Positions 37,952 to 46,067 of a stretch of 64,000 nt of DNA are shown piece after piece (the first letter of the stretch is position 1; each line of letters begins with the position of its first letter). Under the pieces are notes generated by a model that saw only the letters and a program-made list of their open reading frames with translations, searched no databases and had not been told where the DNA came from. Source of the stretch: Exiguobacterium undae DSM 14481. Lineage in GTDB: Bacteria > Bacillota > Bacilli > Exiguobacteriales > Exiguobacteriaceae. The stretch lies in NCBI RefSeq assembly GCF_000620805.1, contig NZ_KK211187.1:2342398-2406397 (forward strand), given 5' to 3'. A program made the translations under genes and the position numbers.

Positions 37952-38785
37952 TTAACCTTTCGTTCCGCCTGCCGTCAATCCAGACACGAAGAAGCGCTGG
38001 AAAGCGAAGAACAGAAGAACGATTGGTACTGCTGATAATACGGCACCTGCCGCAAACAATGTGAAGTTGTTATCGAATTGCTCTGACACCATGTTGTAGA
38101 GTCCAACAGCTAACGTTTGTTTCTCCGGTGAACGGAGAACAAGTGAGGCCAAGATGAAATCGTTGAATGGTGCCATGAAGTTAAACAAGGCGATAACCGC
38201 GACCATTGGTTTAGCGAGTGGAAGAATGATCTGCCAGAAGATCCGAAGATGTCCTGCCCCATCCATCCGTGCCGCTTCATCTAGTTCCTTTGGTATTGTA
38301 TCAAAATATCCTTTTGCAAGATACGTATTCATCGGAATCGCTCCACCTGCGTACAGGAGAATCAATGCCAAATGCGTATCAAACAATTGCAACATGTTCA
38401 ACAAGACGTAGATTGCGATGATGGCAACGAATTGTGGCACCATTTGCAATACGAGGAACAAGATCAGTGAATTTTTCCGGCCGACGAACCGGTACCGTGA
38501 AAAAATGTAACCCGTCAATGTAATCAATGCCACTGAGACAACCATCGTGATCACAGCGATTTTGATGGTGTTCAAGTACCACATGCCGTAATCCGTTTGT
38601 GTCGCATCAAATAAGTCAAAGTAATGGATCAATGTCGGATTGCTTGGGAAGATATCAGAAGTGATGCTTTTCCCCGGGTTTAGTGATGTTCCGACAACCC
38701 ATAGCAGCGGATACACGATAATTATTGAGGCGATCGTCAAAATGAGGTATGACAACGCCATATTGATTCGGTTTTGTTTTCTCAT
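37952..38785 (-). CDS. malG: Maltodextrin ABC permease MalG
   Basis: 277 residues, six helices, ABC sugar permease family. The EAA loop that touches the ATPase reads EAARMDGAGHLRIFWQIILP. Start overlaps the malF stop (TAATG). The cognate ATPase (MsmX/MalK) is not in the window; in Bacillales a shared MsmX-type ATPase encoded elsewhere normally serves (family knowledge). Confidence 0.93.
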   Translation of the reverse strand: MRKQNRINMALSYLILTIASIIIVYPLLWVVGTSLNPGKSITSDIFPSNPTLIHYFDLFDATQTDYGMWYLNTIKIAVITMVVSVALITLTGYIFSRYRFVGRKNSLILFLVLQMVPQFVAIIAIYVLLNMLQLFDTHLALILLYAGGAIPMNTYLAKGYFDTIPKELDEAARMDGAGHLRIFWQIILPLAKPMVAVIALFNFMAPFNDFILASLVLRSPEKQTLAVGLYNMVSEQFDNNFTLFAAGAVLSAVPIVLLFFAFQRFFVSGLTAGGTKG

Positions 38786-40137
38786 TAGATCATATCCTCA
38801 TCTTTGAATGATTTTGAACGTTTAAACTGAATGACGGCAATCGTCATGATAAAGAACGACAACACGAGCGTAATCGCGGCGGCAAATCCATATTGTGGAT
38901 TCGAACCGAGCGACAGTTTGTAAATCCAGGAGATCAGGATATCCGTTCCGCCAGCCGATTGACCCGGAACAGCCGGTCCCCCGTTGTTAAAGAGATAGAT
39001 GATGTTGAAGTTATTGAAGTTAAACGTATATTGCGTGATTAAGATCGGTGCTGTCGCAAACAAGATCATCGGTAATGTGATCAAGCGGAACTTCTCGCCC
39101 GACGTCGCACCGTCAATCGTTGCTGCTTCATATAGATCTTCCGGAATCGACTGCAAGATCCCTGTCGTCAATGTCATGATGTACGGGAATCCGAGCCACC
39201 ACTGGATGCCGATCAAGGCAAGCTTCGTATATGTCGGATCCGTCATCCATTCGGCACCGCCGTCAATTCCAATTGCCGGTAGCAAGGTCGTATTGAAGAC
39301 ACCAAATGTTTCATTAAACATCGAACGGAAAATCAAGATCGTGATGAATGCCGGTACTGCCCACGATAGGATCAAAATCGAACGGAAGAAACGTTTTCCT
39401 TTTAATCCTTTTTGGTTCAACAGGACAGCAAGTCCAATTCCAATCGCGATAACACCTGTTGTCGAAGCGACCGTCCAGACAAGTGTCCAACCTAAAACAC
39501 TGACGAACGTGTCGCGGAAGATGTCGACGGTAAAGATGTTCAAGAAGTTTTGAATTCCAATCCAGTCGACGAGTTTCGCCGGTGGTGAGTTATTGAACTT
39601 GTAGTTCGTAAACGCAATCAAAAATGTGAAAATCAACGGTAAAACAACTGTGAAGACAAGCAATACCAACGATGGAATCAACATCGCGTACGGGAATCCG
39701 TTGTCACGGAAGTTACGCAACTGCATTTTCAAAGATGGTACTTCTAATGCCATATCCCGCAGTTTACCGATTCGATACGCATCGATAAAGTTCCAGACGT
39801 AAATGGCGATACCAAACACAAGCAGAATCAACGCAATGATTCCCTCGACCATCAAGAAGATCGAGTGATCCCCCCTTACGCCTGCTACCTCACCGAGTGT
39901 AATCAATCCCCAGATCGCCCCGCGATCTCCCGGACCATTCCCAGCGCCTTTAAAAAACAGTTCAAAGTTGACTAAAAAATATGACAGGACGACGATGAAA
40001 AATGTCGCACCTTTTAAAAATTGTTTGTTGTACAGTTGCCCCAATCCAGGAACGATCGACATCACCGCCGCAATCGTTCGGTGATTCGTTGTAGGCTCTG
40101 GTGATTTTGTCGGTTTAGGTGTAGCAATGGCAGCCAT
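38785..40137 (-). CDS. malF: Maltodextrin ABC permease MalF
   Basis: 450 residues from the ATG at 40137, nine bases after AAAGGAG. Two or more extra N-terminal helices (MSIVPGLGQLYNKQFLKG and the 90-155 region) precede the ABC permease core, as in Bacillus MdxF. EAA loop: LYEAATIDGATSGEKFRLIT. Partner of malG directly downstream. An open frame continues upstream of 40137 but crosses the intercistronic hairpin and lacks similarity. Confidence 0.92.
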   Translation of the reverse strand: MAAIATPKPTKSPEPTTNHRTIAAVMSIVPGLGQLYNKQFLKGATFFIVVLSYFLVNFELFFKGAGNGPGDRGAIWGLITLGEVAGVRGDHSIFLMVEGIIALILLVFGIAIYVWNFIDAYRIGKLRDMALEVPSLKMQLRNFRDNGFPYAMLIPSLVLLVFTVVLPLIFTFLIAFTNYKFNNSPPAKLVDWIGIQNFLNIFTVDIFRDTFVSVLGWTLVWTVASTTGVIAIGIGLAVLLNQKGLKGKRFFRSILILSWAVPAFITILIFRSMFNETFGVFNTTLLPAIGIDGGAEWMTDPTYTKLALIGIQWWLGFPYIMTLTTGILQSIPEDLYEAATIDGATSGEKFRLITLPMILFATAPILITQYTFNFNNFNIIYLFNNGGPAVPGQSAGGTDILISWIYKLSLGSNPQYGFAAAITLVLSFFIMTIAVIQFKRSKSFKDEDMI

Positions 40138-40198
40138 CGTCTGTTCTCCTTTCCAAAGGTCATGTCTGACCTCAGGCTTCTCTTCCAACCATAAAGAT

Positions 40199-40222
40199 AA
40201 GGGGGAATCCAAGATCCCCCTT
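40199..40222 (-). terminator. malE-malF intercistronic hairpin
   Basis: GGGGGA..TC / GA..TCCCCC stem (40199-40222) without a good T tract. Such structures between malE and malF usually keep the binding-protein message more abundant than the permease message (inference from similar operons). Confidence 0.6.
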
Positions 40223-40252
40223 TCTTTAATTCTGTGTCATGCATTCAGTTGC

Positions 40253-41518
40253 TTACTGATTGTTTGCTTCGATTTGTTGCTTGATTTGTTTGACTGCATC
40301 GTCAGCTGATTTTTGTGCATCTTGTTTGTCTGTTGCAACGAGCTGAAGTGCTGCTGCCATTGGCTCCCAAACTTGACCCATCTCAGCGATGTTCGGCATT
40401 GGAACACCATCTTTAGACTGTGCGAAGACAGCTGCTGCGACTTCGTTGTCTTTGATTGTTGCATCTTCTTGAAGTGCTGTTACTGGTGGAATCTCGTTGT
40501 ATTTTTCAAACATTGCTTTCGCATTCTCTTCGCCAGTCAGTGACGCGAGGAACTTCTCTGCCCACTCTGCGTTTTCCGAGTATGCTGAAACGGCATATGT
40601 CTTAACACCTACGAATGTTTTGATTGCTTCGCCGTTAGGAAGCTTTGGAAGAGCTGCTGCTCCTAAGTTGATGCCTTTTTCTTTGTAGCTTGCGACTGCC
40701 CATGGTCCGTTCATGACTGCGACTGCTTTCTTGTCGCCGAACAATTGGTCCATTGCTTGACCACCGCCACCGCCGATCAAACCTTTAGGGAAGAGACCCT
40801 CTTTGTACCATTTACCGATGTAATCCATTCCTTCGACAGCACCCTCGTTGTTGAGACCGATGTCTGCAGGATCAAGTTTTCCACCATTATCTTTAAAGAC
40901 ATATCCGCCGTATCCACCGATTGGACCGTGTGCAAAGTAGAAGTTATCCCAAAGTGCGAGGAAACCGTACTTACCGTCTTTTTTCTGTTCTGTTGATACT
41001 TTATACAAATCATCCATTGAAGCTGGTGCTTCTTTTAACTCATCTTTGTTGAAAAGAAGAATTGGTGTTTCAACAGCTTTCGGATATCCGTAAACTTTTC
41101 CATCAAATGTAACTGCTGATTTTGCTGTATCGATGAAAGGCCCAAGTGCTTTTTCGCCGTCTTTGAGTTCAGCAATCAACCCTTGGTCAACAACTGTTCC
41201 AATTTGGTCATGCGGAAGAAGGATGATATCCGGACCTTTACCAGCCGGGCCATCAAGAGCGACTTTCTTTTGTTGATCTGTCATTTTAACTTCTTTGACT
41301 TCAACTTTGACGCCTTCTTTTTCTTCGAACGCTTTAGCAGCGGCTTTTGTCGTCTCTGCTTTTTCTGTATCTTCCCAAATTACGATTTTATCCGGTTTGT
41401 TTCCGCCCTCTGAACTTGTGTCTGAAGAACCTGAATCCGTGCCGCCACCACATGCTGCAAGCGCACCGACTGCCATGACAGATACTGAAAGACCTGCTAC
41501 TAATTTTTTGATTTCCAT
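40253..41518 (-). CDS. malE: Maltodextrin-binding lipoprotein MalE
   Basis: 421 residues, extracytoplasmic solute-binding protein family 1. Lipoprotein signal with lipobox LAACGG, lipid cysteine at position 23, then a G/S-rich linker. Binding-domain features: PDKIVIWEDTEKAE, GYPKAVETPILLFNKD, VAVMNGPWAVASYKEKGINL. ATG follows GGGGAGGAA. First gene of the operon with a consensus promoter. Confidence 0.94.
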   Translation of the reverse strand: MEIKKLVAGLSVSVMAVGALAACGGGTDSGSSDTSSEGGNKPDKIVIWEDTEKAETTKAAAKAFEEKEGVKVEVKEVKMTDQQKKVALDGPAGKGPDIILLPHDQIGTVVDQGLIAELKDGEKALGPFIDTAKSAVTFDGKVYGYPKAVETPILLFNKDELKEAPASMDDLYKVSTEQKKDGKYGFLALWDNFYFAHGPIGGYGGYVFKDNGGKLDPADIGLNNEGAVEGMDYIGKWYKEGLFPKGLIGGGGGQAMDQLFGDKKAVAVMNGPWAVASYKEKGINLGAAALPKLPNGEAIKTFVGVKTYAVSAYSENAEWAEKFLASLTGEENAKAMFEKYNEIPPVTALQEDATIKDNEVAAAVFAQSKDGVPMPNIAEMGQVWEPMAAALQLVATDKQDAQKSADDAVKQIKQQIEANNQ

Positions 41519-41631
41519 GATTGAAAATTCCTCCCCAAGTTAACTTACGAATGATAAGTTCTGATGCACAACGTTTGCATAAAGGCACAACCATTTTCCC
41601 GTGATAACAACCGAGCGGTTGTAAGCGTTTT

Positions 41632-41646
41632 ATGAAAACGTTTGCA
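41632..41646. promoter_or_regulatory. cre / MalR-type operator of malE
   Basis: ATGAAAACGTTTGCA fits the cre consensus WTGNAANCGNWNNCW at every position. It is one base off the local palindrome TGCAAnCGnTTGCA. It lies about 17-31 bases downstream of the malE -10, a roadblock or operator position. A second, one-mismatch site overlaps just downstream (41619-41633). Confidence 0.75.
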
Positions 41647-41662
41647 TCACCTTTACATTTTT

Positions 41663-41690
41663 ATTATACAATCTAAAATCCTTTTGACAA
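41663..41690 (-). promoter_or_regulatory. Sigma-A promoter of malE
   Basis: Minus strand -35 TTGTCA (41690-41685), 16-base spacer, -10 TATAAT (41668-41663). Leader of about 140 bases before malE. Confidence 0.85.
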
Positions 41691-41784
41691 GTCCTTTTCT
41701 TCAAATATTTTCTTACATTTCAAAAAGATTTTAAAAAACTATTTTTAAAAATGGATTCGACCTCTTAATAAAATCATTTTAAAA

Positions 41785-41798
41785 AGAAAACGTTTACA
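41785..41798. promoter_or_regulatory. Further operator-like site, weak
   Basis: AGAAAACGTTTACA: same CG-centred half sites as the malE operator, two to three bases from the palindrome consensus, one mismatch to cre. Sits between the two divergent promoters. Confidence 0.45.
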
Positions 41799-41821
41799 TT
41801 TAACTCTTTTGCACAAATAGG

Positions 41822-41835
41822 TGCAATCGATTGCA
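41822..41835. promoter_or_regulatory. MalR-type operator, perfect palindrome
   Basis: TGCAATCGATTGCA, perfectly self-complementary and extended by G/C to 16 bp (41821-41836). Located 50 bases upstream of the neopullulanase -35. Confidence 0.75.
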
Positions 41836-41884
41836 CTAAAATAGATGCTAATGTTTGATTGTCTGGATTTTATCGAATTCTCAA

Positions 41885-41913
41885 TTGACTTTAAGAAAGC
41901 GCTTCACTATTCT
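41885..41913 (+). promoter_or_regulatory. Sigma-A promoter of the neopullulanase gene
   Basis: TTGACT (41885-41890), 17-base spacer, TATTCT (41908-41913). The spacer contains GAAAGCGCTTC, a partial cre-like sequence with two mismatches. Confidence 0.75.
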
Positions 41914-41938
41914 TAGGTCGAGGACTATTACATTAGGA

Positions 41939-41952
41939 TGCAAGCGATTGCA
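41939..41952. promoter_or_regulatory. MalR-type operator downstream of promoter
   Basis: TGCAAGCGATTGCA, 25 bases after the -10 and ending just before the ribosome binding site. One mismatch from perfect symmetry; also a full cre match. Confidence 0.72.
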
Positions 41953-41969
41953 CTAAGGGAGTGACCAAA

Positions 41970-43757
41970 ATGCTGAAAGAAGCTGTTTTCCACCGCGCCA
42001 TGTCTCCATTCGTCTACAAATACGACGAGAAAACCATCCATATCCGTCTACAAACGAAAAAAAATGATGTTGATCACGTTGAACTCATCTGGGGAGACCC
42101 ATATGACTGGCACACTGAAAATCCAGACGATGCTGACTGGAACTTTGATCCGTCCAAGGCCAACTACTGGAATACGTTTGAAACACCGATGAAACGAAGT
42201 GGTTCGGATGAACTGTATGACTATTGGTTCATCGATGTTGTCCCTCCTTTCCGTCGACTGCGCTACGGATTCCGTCTTCATGACGGTAGTTCGAGTCTCG
42301 TCTTTACCGAGCGTGGCTGGTTTGATGAAAAACCCTTGGATGATACAGGTTATTATTTCTGTGTACCTTACTTAAATAAAATTGATGTGTTCCATGCACC
42401 GGACTGGGTCAAAGATACAGTCTGGTATCAAATTTTCCCGGATCGTTTTGCCAACGGGGATTCTTCTAACGATCCTGCCGGAACACTACCTTGGAATAGT
42501 GCTGCACCTACGACAACCAATCTTTTCGGCGGTGATTTCCAAGGGGTGATCGATCAGATTGATTACCTGGTGGATCTAGGCATCACCGGCATCTACTTCT
42601 GTCCGATCTTTGAAGCCAAATCAAATCATAAATACGACACGATTGATTATCTTGAAATCGATCCCCAATTCGGGACCAAAGAAAAGTTCAAGGAAATGGT
42701 GGATCTGCTTCATGAAAAAGGTATCCGGATTATGCTCGATGCGGTCTTCAACCATGCCGGTTTCCACCACAAGGCGTTTGCTGATATTCGGGAACACGGA
42801 AGCAATTCTTCCTATAAAGATTGGTTCCACTTGCGTAACTTCCCGCTCGTGACGGAACCGATGCCAAACTACGACACGTTCGCCTTTGTGCCGGAGATGC
42901 CGAAGTTCAACACGGAAAATCCGGAAGTAAAAGCCTACTTGTTGCATGTCGCCCGTTACTGGGTTGAGGAATTCGGCATTGACGGTTGGCGTCTCGACGT
43001 TGCGAACGAAGTGGATCATGCTTTTTGGCGTGATTTCCGAAACGTCGTCAAAGAAGTTAACCCGGATACGTACATTCTCGGGGAGATTTGGCACGATTCA
43101 CAAGAATGGTTGCTTGGCGATCAGTTCGATGCGGTCATGAACTATCCGTTCACGAATGCAGCCTTGAACTTCTTTGCACTCGACAAAACATCAGCCTCTG
43201 CTTACGCAAACGAGATGTCACACGTCTTGTTCTCCAACACGATGAATGTCAACGAAGTGACGTTTAATCTGATTGGTTCACACGATACGCCACGGGCATT
43301 GACACGGGCGGGTCATGATAAAAATAAGATGCGGTTGCTATTGTTATCGATGTTGACGTTCTCGGGCAGTCCCGTCATTTACTACGGTGACGAGATCGGA
43401 CTCGACGGCGATCAAGATCCAGGCTGCCGTAAATGTATGCCGTGGGATCCTGCCGAGCAGGACTTGAATCTGTTGATGTATACCAAACATTTACTTCATT
43501 TGCGTAGCCGTCATAAAACGCTTGCCAATCAAGGACATATCTCATTTGTACATGCTGACGATGCAACCAACACCATTGTCATGCGACGCATCAGTCAAGA
43601 TGGAACTTACTACGTCTACTTCAACAATTCGAATCGCCAAGTGACGATTGCCGCCCCAGAAGCCGGTCAAGGAATGGATCTGTTCTCAAACACCCCTCTC
43701 CTTTCGTTGGATGTGACACTTGCACCATTTACAGGGACCATCGTTCAAGTCATTTGA
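41970..43757 (+). CDS. Neopullulanase / cyclomaltodextrinase (GH13_20)
   Basis: 595 residues, no signal peptide, so cytoplasmic. An N-terminal CBM34-type domain (about 1-125, EAVFHRAMSPFVYKYDEKTI) is followed by the GH13 barrel (TVWYQIFPDRFANGDSSNDP). Catalytic segments: DGWRLDVANEVD (Asp), YILGEIWHDS (Glu), NLIGSHDTPRAL (Asp). It should split imported maltodextrins, cyclodextrins or pullulan fragments. ATG at 41970, six to nine bases after GGGAGTG; an in-frame GTG at 41961 directly abuts the site and is unlikely. Divergent from malE with shared operators. Confidence 0.92.
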   Translation: MLKEAVFHRAMSPFVYKYDEKTIHIRLQTKKNDVDHVELIWGDPYDWHTENPDDADWNFDPSKANYWNTFETPMKRSGSDELYDYWFIDVVPPFRRLRYGFRLHDGSSSLVFTERGWFDEKPLDDTGYYFCVPYLNKIDVFHAPDWVKDTVWYQIFPDRFANGDSSNDPAGTLPWNSAAPTTTNLFGGDFQGVIDQIDYLVDLGITGIYFCPIFEAKSNHKYDTIDYLEIDPQFGTKEKFKEMVDLLHEKGIRIMLDAVFNHAGFHHKAFADIREHGSNSSYKDWFHLRNFPLVTEPMPNYDTFAFVPEMPKFNTENPEVKAYLLHVARYWVEEFGIDGWRLDVANEVDHAFWRDFRNVVKEVNPDTYILGEIWHDSQEWLLGDQFDAVMNYPFTNAALNFFALDKTSASAYANEMSHVLFSNTMNVNEVTFNLIGSHDTPRALTRAGHDKNKMRLLLLSMLTFSGSPVIYYGDEIGLDGDQDPGCRKCMPWDPAEQDLNLLMYTKHLLHLRSRHKTLANQGHISFVHADDATNTIVMRRISQDGTYYVYFNNSNRQVTIAAPEAGQGMDLFSNTPLLSLDVTLAPFTGTIVQVI

Positions 43758-43761
43758 TTAC

Positions 43762-43808
43762 AAACGGTATCTTTCGCCAGTCTGCGAAAGATACCGTTTT
43801 TATTATTT
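43762..43808 (+). terminator. Terminator of the neopullulanase gene
   Basis: Perfect 16-bp arms 43762-43777 and 43784-43799, 6-base loop, then a T-rich tail. Confidence 0.95.
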
Positions 43809-43874
43809 TGATGACATTCCCCTAATTTACTGATTTTTAGGGTAAAGAGGATAGAAAGGAGGGACAACTCTCTC

Positions 43875-45026
43875 ATGGAACTATTTTTTTATGCTGGACT
43901 CGTTCTAATTGGTCTATTCGCTGTCAGTTACCTCAGCGAACGATTCCACCTTCCGAGTATTTTGGCGTTCATCTTGATCGGGATCGGACTCGGTTTTTCC
44001 TACGATCTTCCCGAAGAACTCAAACTTGGTGGAGAAGCAGGCATCATTGTCCTGTTTTTCTTACTGGGCTTGAAGTTTTCTGTTGCCGATTTGATGATTC
44101 AGTTCCGCAACGTGTGGAAAGCCGGTTTGATTGATCTAGTTTTATCGTTTGGCGGCACCTTCCTGTTGACGTTGGCATTCGGTTTTTCCGTCCCGGAAGC
44201 TTTTTTAATCGGTTGTGTCCTGTACGCCACAAGTTCTTCCATCTCGGCGCGCCTGCTCGATCGCGAACCGGATAAACATAAGGATGTAAATAAGTTCGTC
44301 TTGTCCTTGCTGATTTTTGAGGATTTGGCAGCCCCGCTCTTGTTGACGACTGCTCCATTCGTTCTCGGCACACAAGAGTTCACCTTGATGAAAGTTGGGA
44401 CAATTTTCATCGGATTTTTGTTCTTGTTTAGTGCATTGATTTTTCTGACGGTATTCATTCGTAAACAAAACAAGATTGTCGATTCCCTGTATCGGCATCC
44501 CGACGCCGGAATCGGGATCATCGGGTTGATCTTGACGTTTTCCGGGATTGGGATCATGTTTGGTTTATCGGAAGTACTGGGTGCTTTCATTGTCGGAATT
44601 TTGTTGACCGAAATAAAAGAGACCAGATACTTGAAACGTTTGGTAACACCGTTTCAAGATTTACTTTTGCCTTTATTCTTTATTTCGTTCGGGATGTCAT
44701 TTGAACTGACGGAAGGATTACCACTCGATTGGTTTTTCTTTGCCCTTGTCGTCTGGGGATTACTTTCTAAATTTTTGGTTGGCTTTTTCGGTGGACGATC
44801 GTTTGGTCTTTCCAACTATCATGCGATTGAGTCAGGATTCTGTTTAGGACCCCGCGGAGAATTTTCAATTTTATTCATTACATTAGCGAGTGGCGCGTTC
44901 GCCACTTTAACAGGGTTGTATATCTTCGTATCAGCCTTCCTCGGAATCCTGTTGTTCCGGATTTCCACTACACTAACCGACCGGACGCACGCAACCGCTC
45001 AAAAAATCAAACAAAAAATGCATTAA
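43875..45026 (+). CDS. CPA2-family cation/proton antiporter (KefB-type)
   Basis: 383 residues, about 12 helices, Na+/H+ exchanger domain only; the RCK/TrkA-N domains of full KefB/KefC are missing. Motifs: YLSERFHLPSILAFILIGIG, LLGLKFSVADL, and SLLIFEDLAAPLLL with the conserved E-D acidic pair. AAGGAGGGA precedes the ATG. Monocistronic. The exchanged ion (K+ or Na+) cannot be told. Confidence 0.88.
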   Translation: MELFFYAGLVLIGLFAVSYLSERFHLPSILAFILIGIGLGFSYDLPEELKLGGEAGIIVLFFLLGLKFSVADLMIQFRNVWKAGLIDLVLSFGGTFLLTLAFGFSVPEAFLIGCVLYATSSSISARLLDREPDKHKDVNKFVLSLLIFEDLAAPLLLTTAPFVLGTQEFTLMKVGTIFIGFLFLFSALIFLTVFIRKQNKIVDSLYRHPDAGIGIIGLILTFSGIGIMFGLSEVLGAFIVGILLTEIKETRYLKRLVTPFQDLLLPLFFISFGMSFELTEGLPLDWFFFALVVWGLLSKFLVGFFGGRSFGLSNYHAIESGFCLGPRGEFSILFITLASGAFATLTGLYIFVSAFLGILLFRISTTLTDRTHATAQKIKQKMH

Positions 45027-45031
45027 CTTGC

Positions 45032-45075
45032 AACAGAAGAGACCTTTCGAATCGAAAGGTCCCTTCTGTTTATAC
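45032..45075. terminator. Bidirectional terminator, antiporter and hydratase genes
   Basis: AACAGAAG (45032-45039) with CTTCTGTT (45063-45070) and inner GACCTTTCGA/TCGAAAGGTC, between convergent genes. Confidence 0.9.
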
Positions 45076-45096
45076 ATATGCCTTTAAGACGTTACA

Positions 45097-45870
45097 TTAT
45101 CTCCCGACGAAAACGGGGGCTTTTTTCTCGATAAAGGCTTGAACGGCTTGCTGATGATCCTCGGTTTTCCCGGCACGTGATTGATAGATGATTTCCTGTG
45201 CCAGCATATCGTCCAACGTCGACTCGGAACTCGCAGCCTGTAATTGTTTAATGTATCCGATGACTTTGGTCGGACGTTGTGACAGGAGTTCCGCAAATGC
45301 AGACACTTCCTGCTCAAACGATTCAGCTTCAACGACTTTTGTCACTAAATGATAGTCAAGCGCTTGCTCTGCCGTAATTGTATCCCCTAATAACGCCAGT
45401 TCCAGTGCTTTGGCAGAACCAATCAATCTCGGCAGGAAATATGGTGCCCCTGCATCGGGTACTAAACCGATGTTGATGAATCCCAACGATAGTTTGGCAT
45501 CTGCCCGGACAATCCGAAAATCACACGCCAACGTCAAAGATAACCCCGCCCCCGCGGCGACACCGTTGATTGCGGCAACAGTCGGTTTGTTCGTTGTCGC
45601 AATTGCTCGGATAACCGGATGATAGTATTGCTTTAAATACTCCCCATGATCCATACCGGGTTGAACGGTTTTCAAATCTTGACCCGCACAAAAACCCCGT
45701 CCTTCTCCGGTCAACACAATGACCCGAACCGCCTCATCTTGATTTGCTTCTTCCACTGCTTCCACTAATTCGGTTAACAGTGTGGATGTGAGTGCATTTA
45801 ATCGTTCTGGGCGTGACAAGGTAATCGTTGCAACCTGCTCTTTTACCTGATAATCGACTTCGCGTTTCAT
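45097..45870 (-). CDS. Enoyl-CoA hydratase/isomerase family protein
   Basis: 257 residues, crotonase fold. Oxyanion-hole segments: GEGRGFCAGQDLKTVQP and AAINGVAAGAGLSLTLACDF. The catalytic region LGFINIGLVPDAGAPYFLPR has the aspartate typical of PaaG-type epoxide isomerases rather than the two glutamates of classical hydratases. It could be an enoyl-CoA isomerase or hydratase of fatty-acid breakdown. ATG at 45870 follows GGGAGGGG. A FadR-like box overlaps the 5' region. Monocistronic. Confidence 0.85.
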   Translation of the reverse strand: MKREVDYQVKEQVATITLSRPERLNALTSTLLTELVEAVEEANQDEAVRVIVLTGEGRGFCAGQDLKTVQPGMDHGEYLKQYYHPVIRAIATTNKPTVAAINGVAAGAGLSLTLACDFRIVRADAKLSLGFINIGLVPDAGAPYFLPRLIGSAKALELALLGDTITAEQALDYHLVTKVVEAESFEQEVSAFAELLSQRPTKVIGYIKQLQAASSESTLDDMLAQEIIYQSRAGKTEDHQQAVQAFIEKKAPVFVGR

Positions 45871-45889
45871 CCTATTCCCCTCCCTTTCA

Positions 45890-45907
45890 AAAATGAACAT
45901 TCATTCA
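45890..45907 (-). promoter_or_regulatory. Candidate FadR operator
   Basis: Minus strand TGAATGAATGTTCATTTT, matching the Bacillus FadR consensus TGAATGANTANTCATTCA in 15 of 18 places including both TGAATGA and TCATT. Just upstream of the hydratase ribosome binding site. Confidence 0.55.
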
Positions 45908-46067
45908 TTATGATGTATTCGTGATGTTTTATGAAAATCCTTTTAAATGACCTTTTTTTTCATGAAAGCGTACCTTTTGCTCTTTCATTATGAAAATTGA
46001 AGGCGTATAGTTTCCAAAAGATACAGAAAGACAAAACGTTTTAAGGACTTAAAGGGGAATTTAATTT

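Larger units (their letters stand above)
41519..41969. other. Divergent malE / neopullulanase control region
   Basis: 451 bases without a gene. They hold both promoters and four full-length palindrome-like sites (41633-41646, 41785-41798, 41822-41835, 41939-41952) plus an imperfect one with a central extra base (41565-41579). AT-rich between sites. Individual elements are listed separately. Confidence 0.8.

Noticed and set aside
42621-43094. Open frame antisense to the neopullulanase gene
   Set aside because: No start signal or recognisable motif; explained by codon bias of the real gene.
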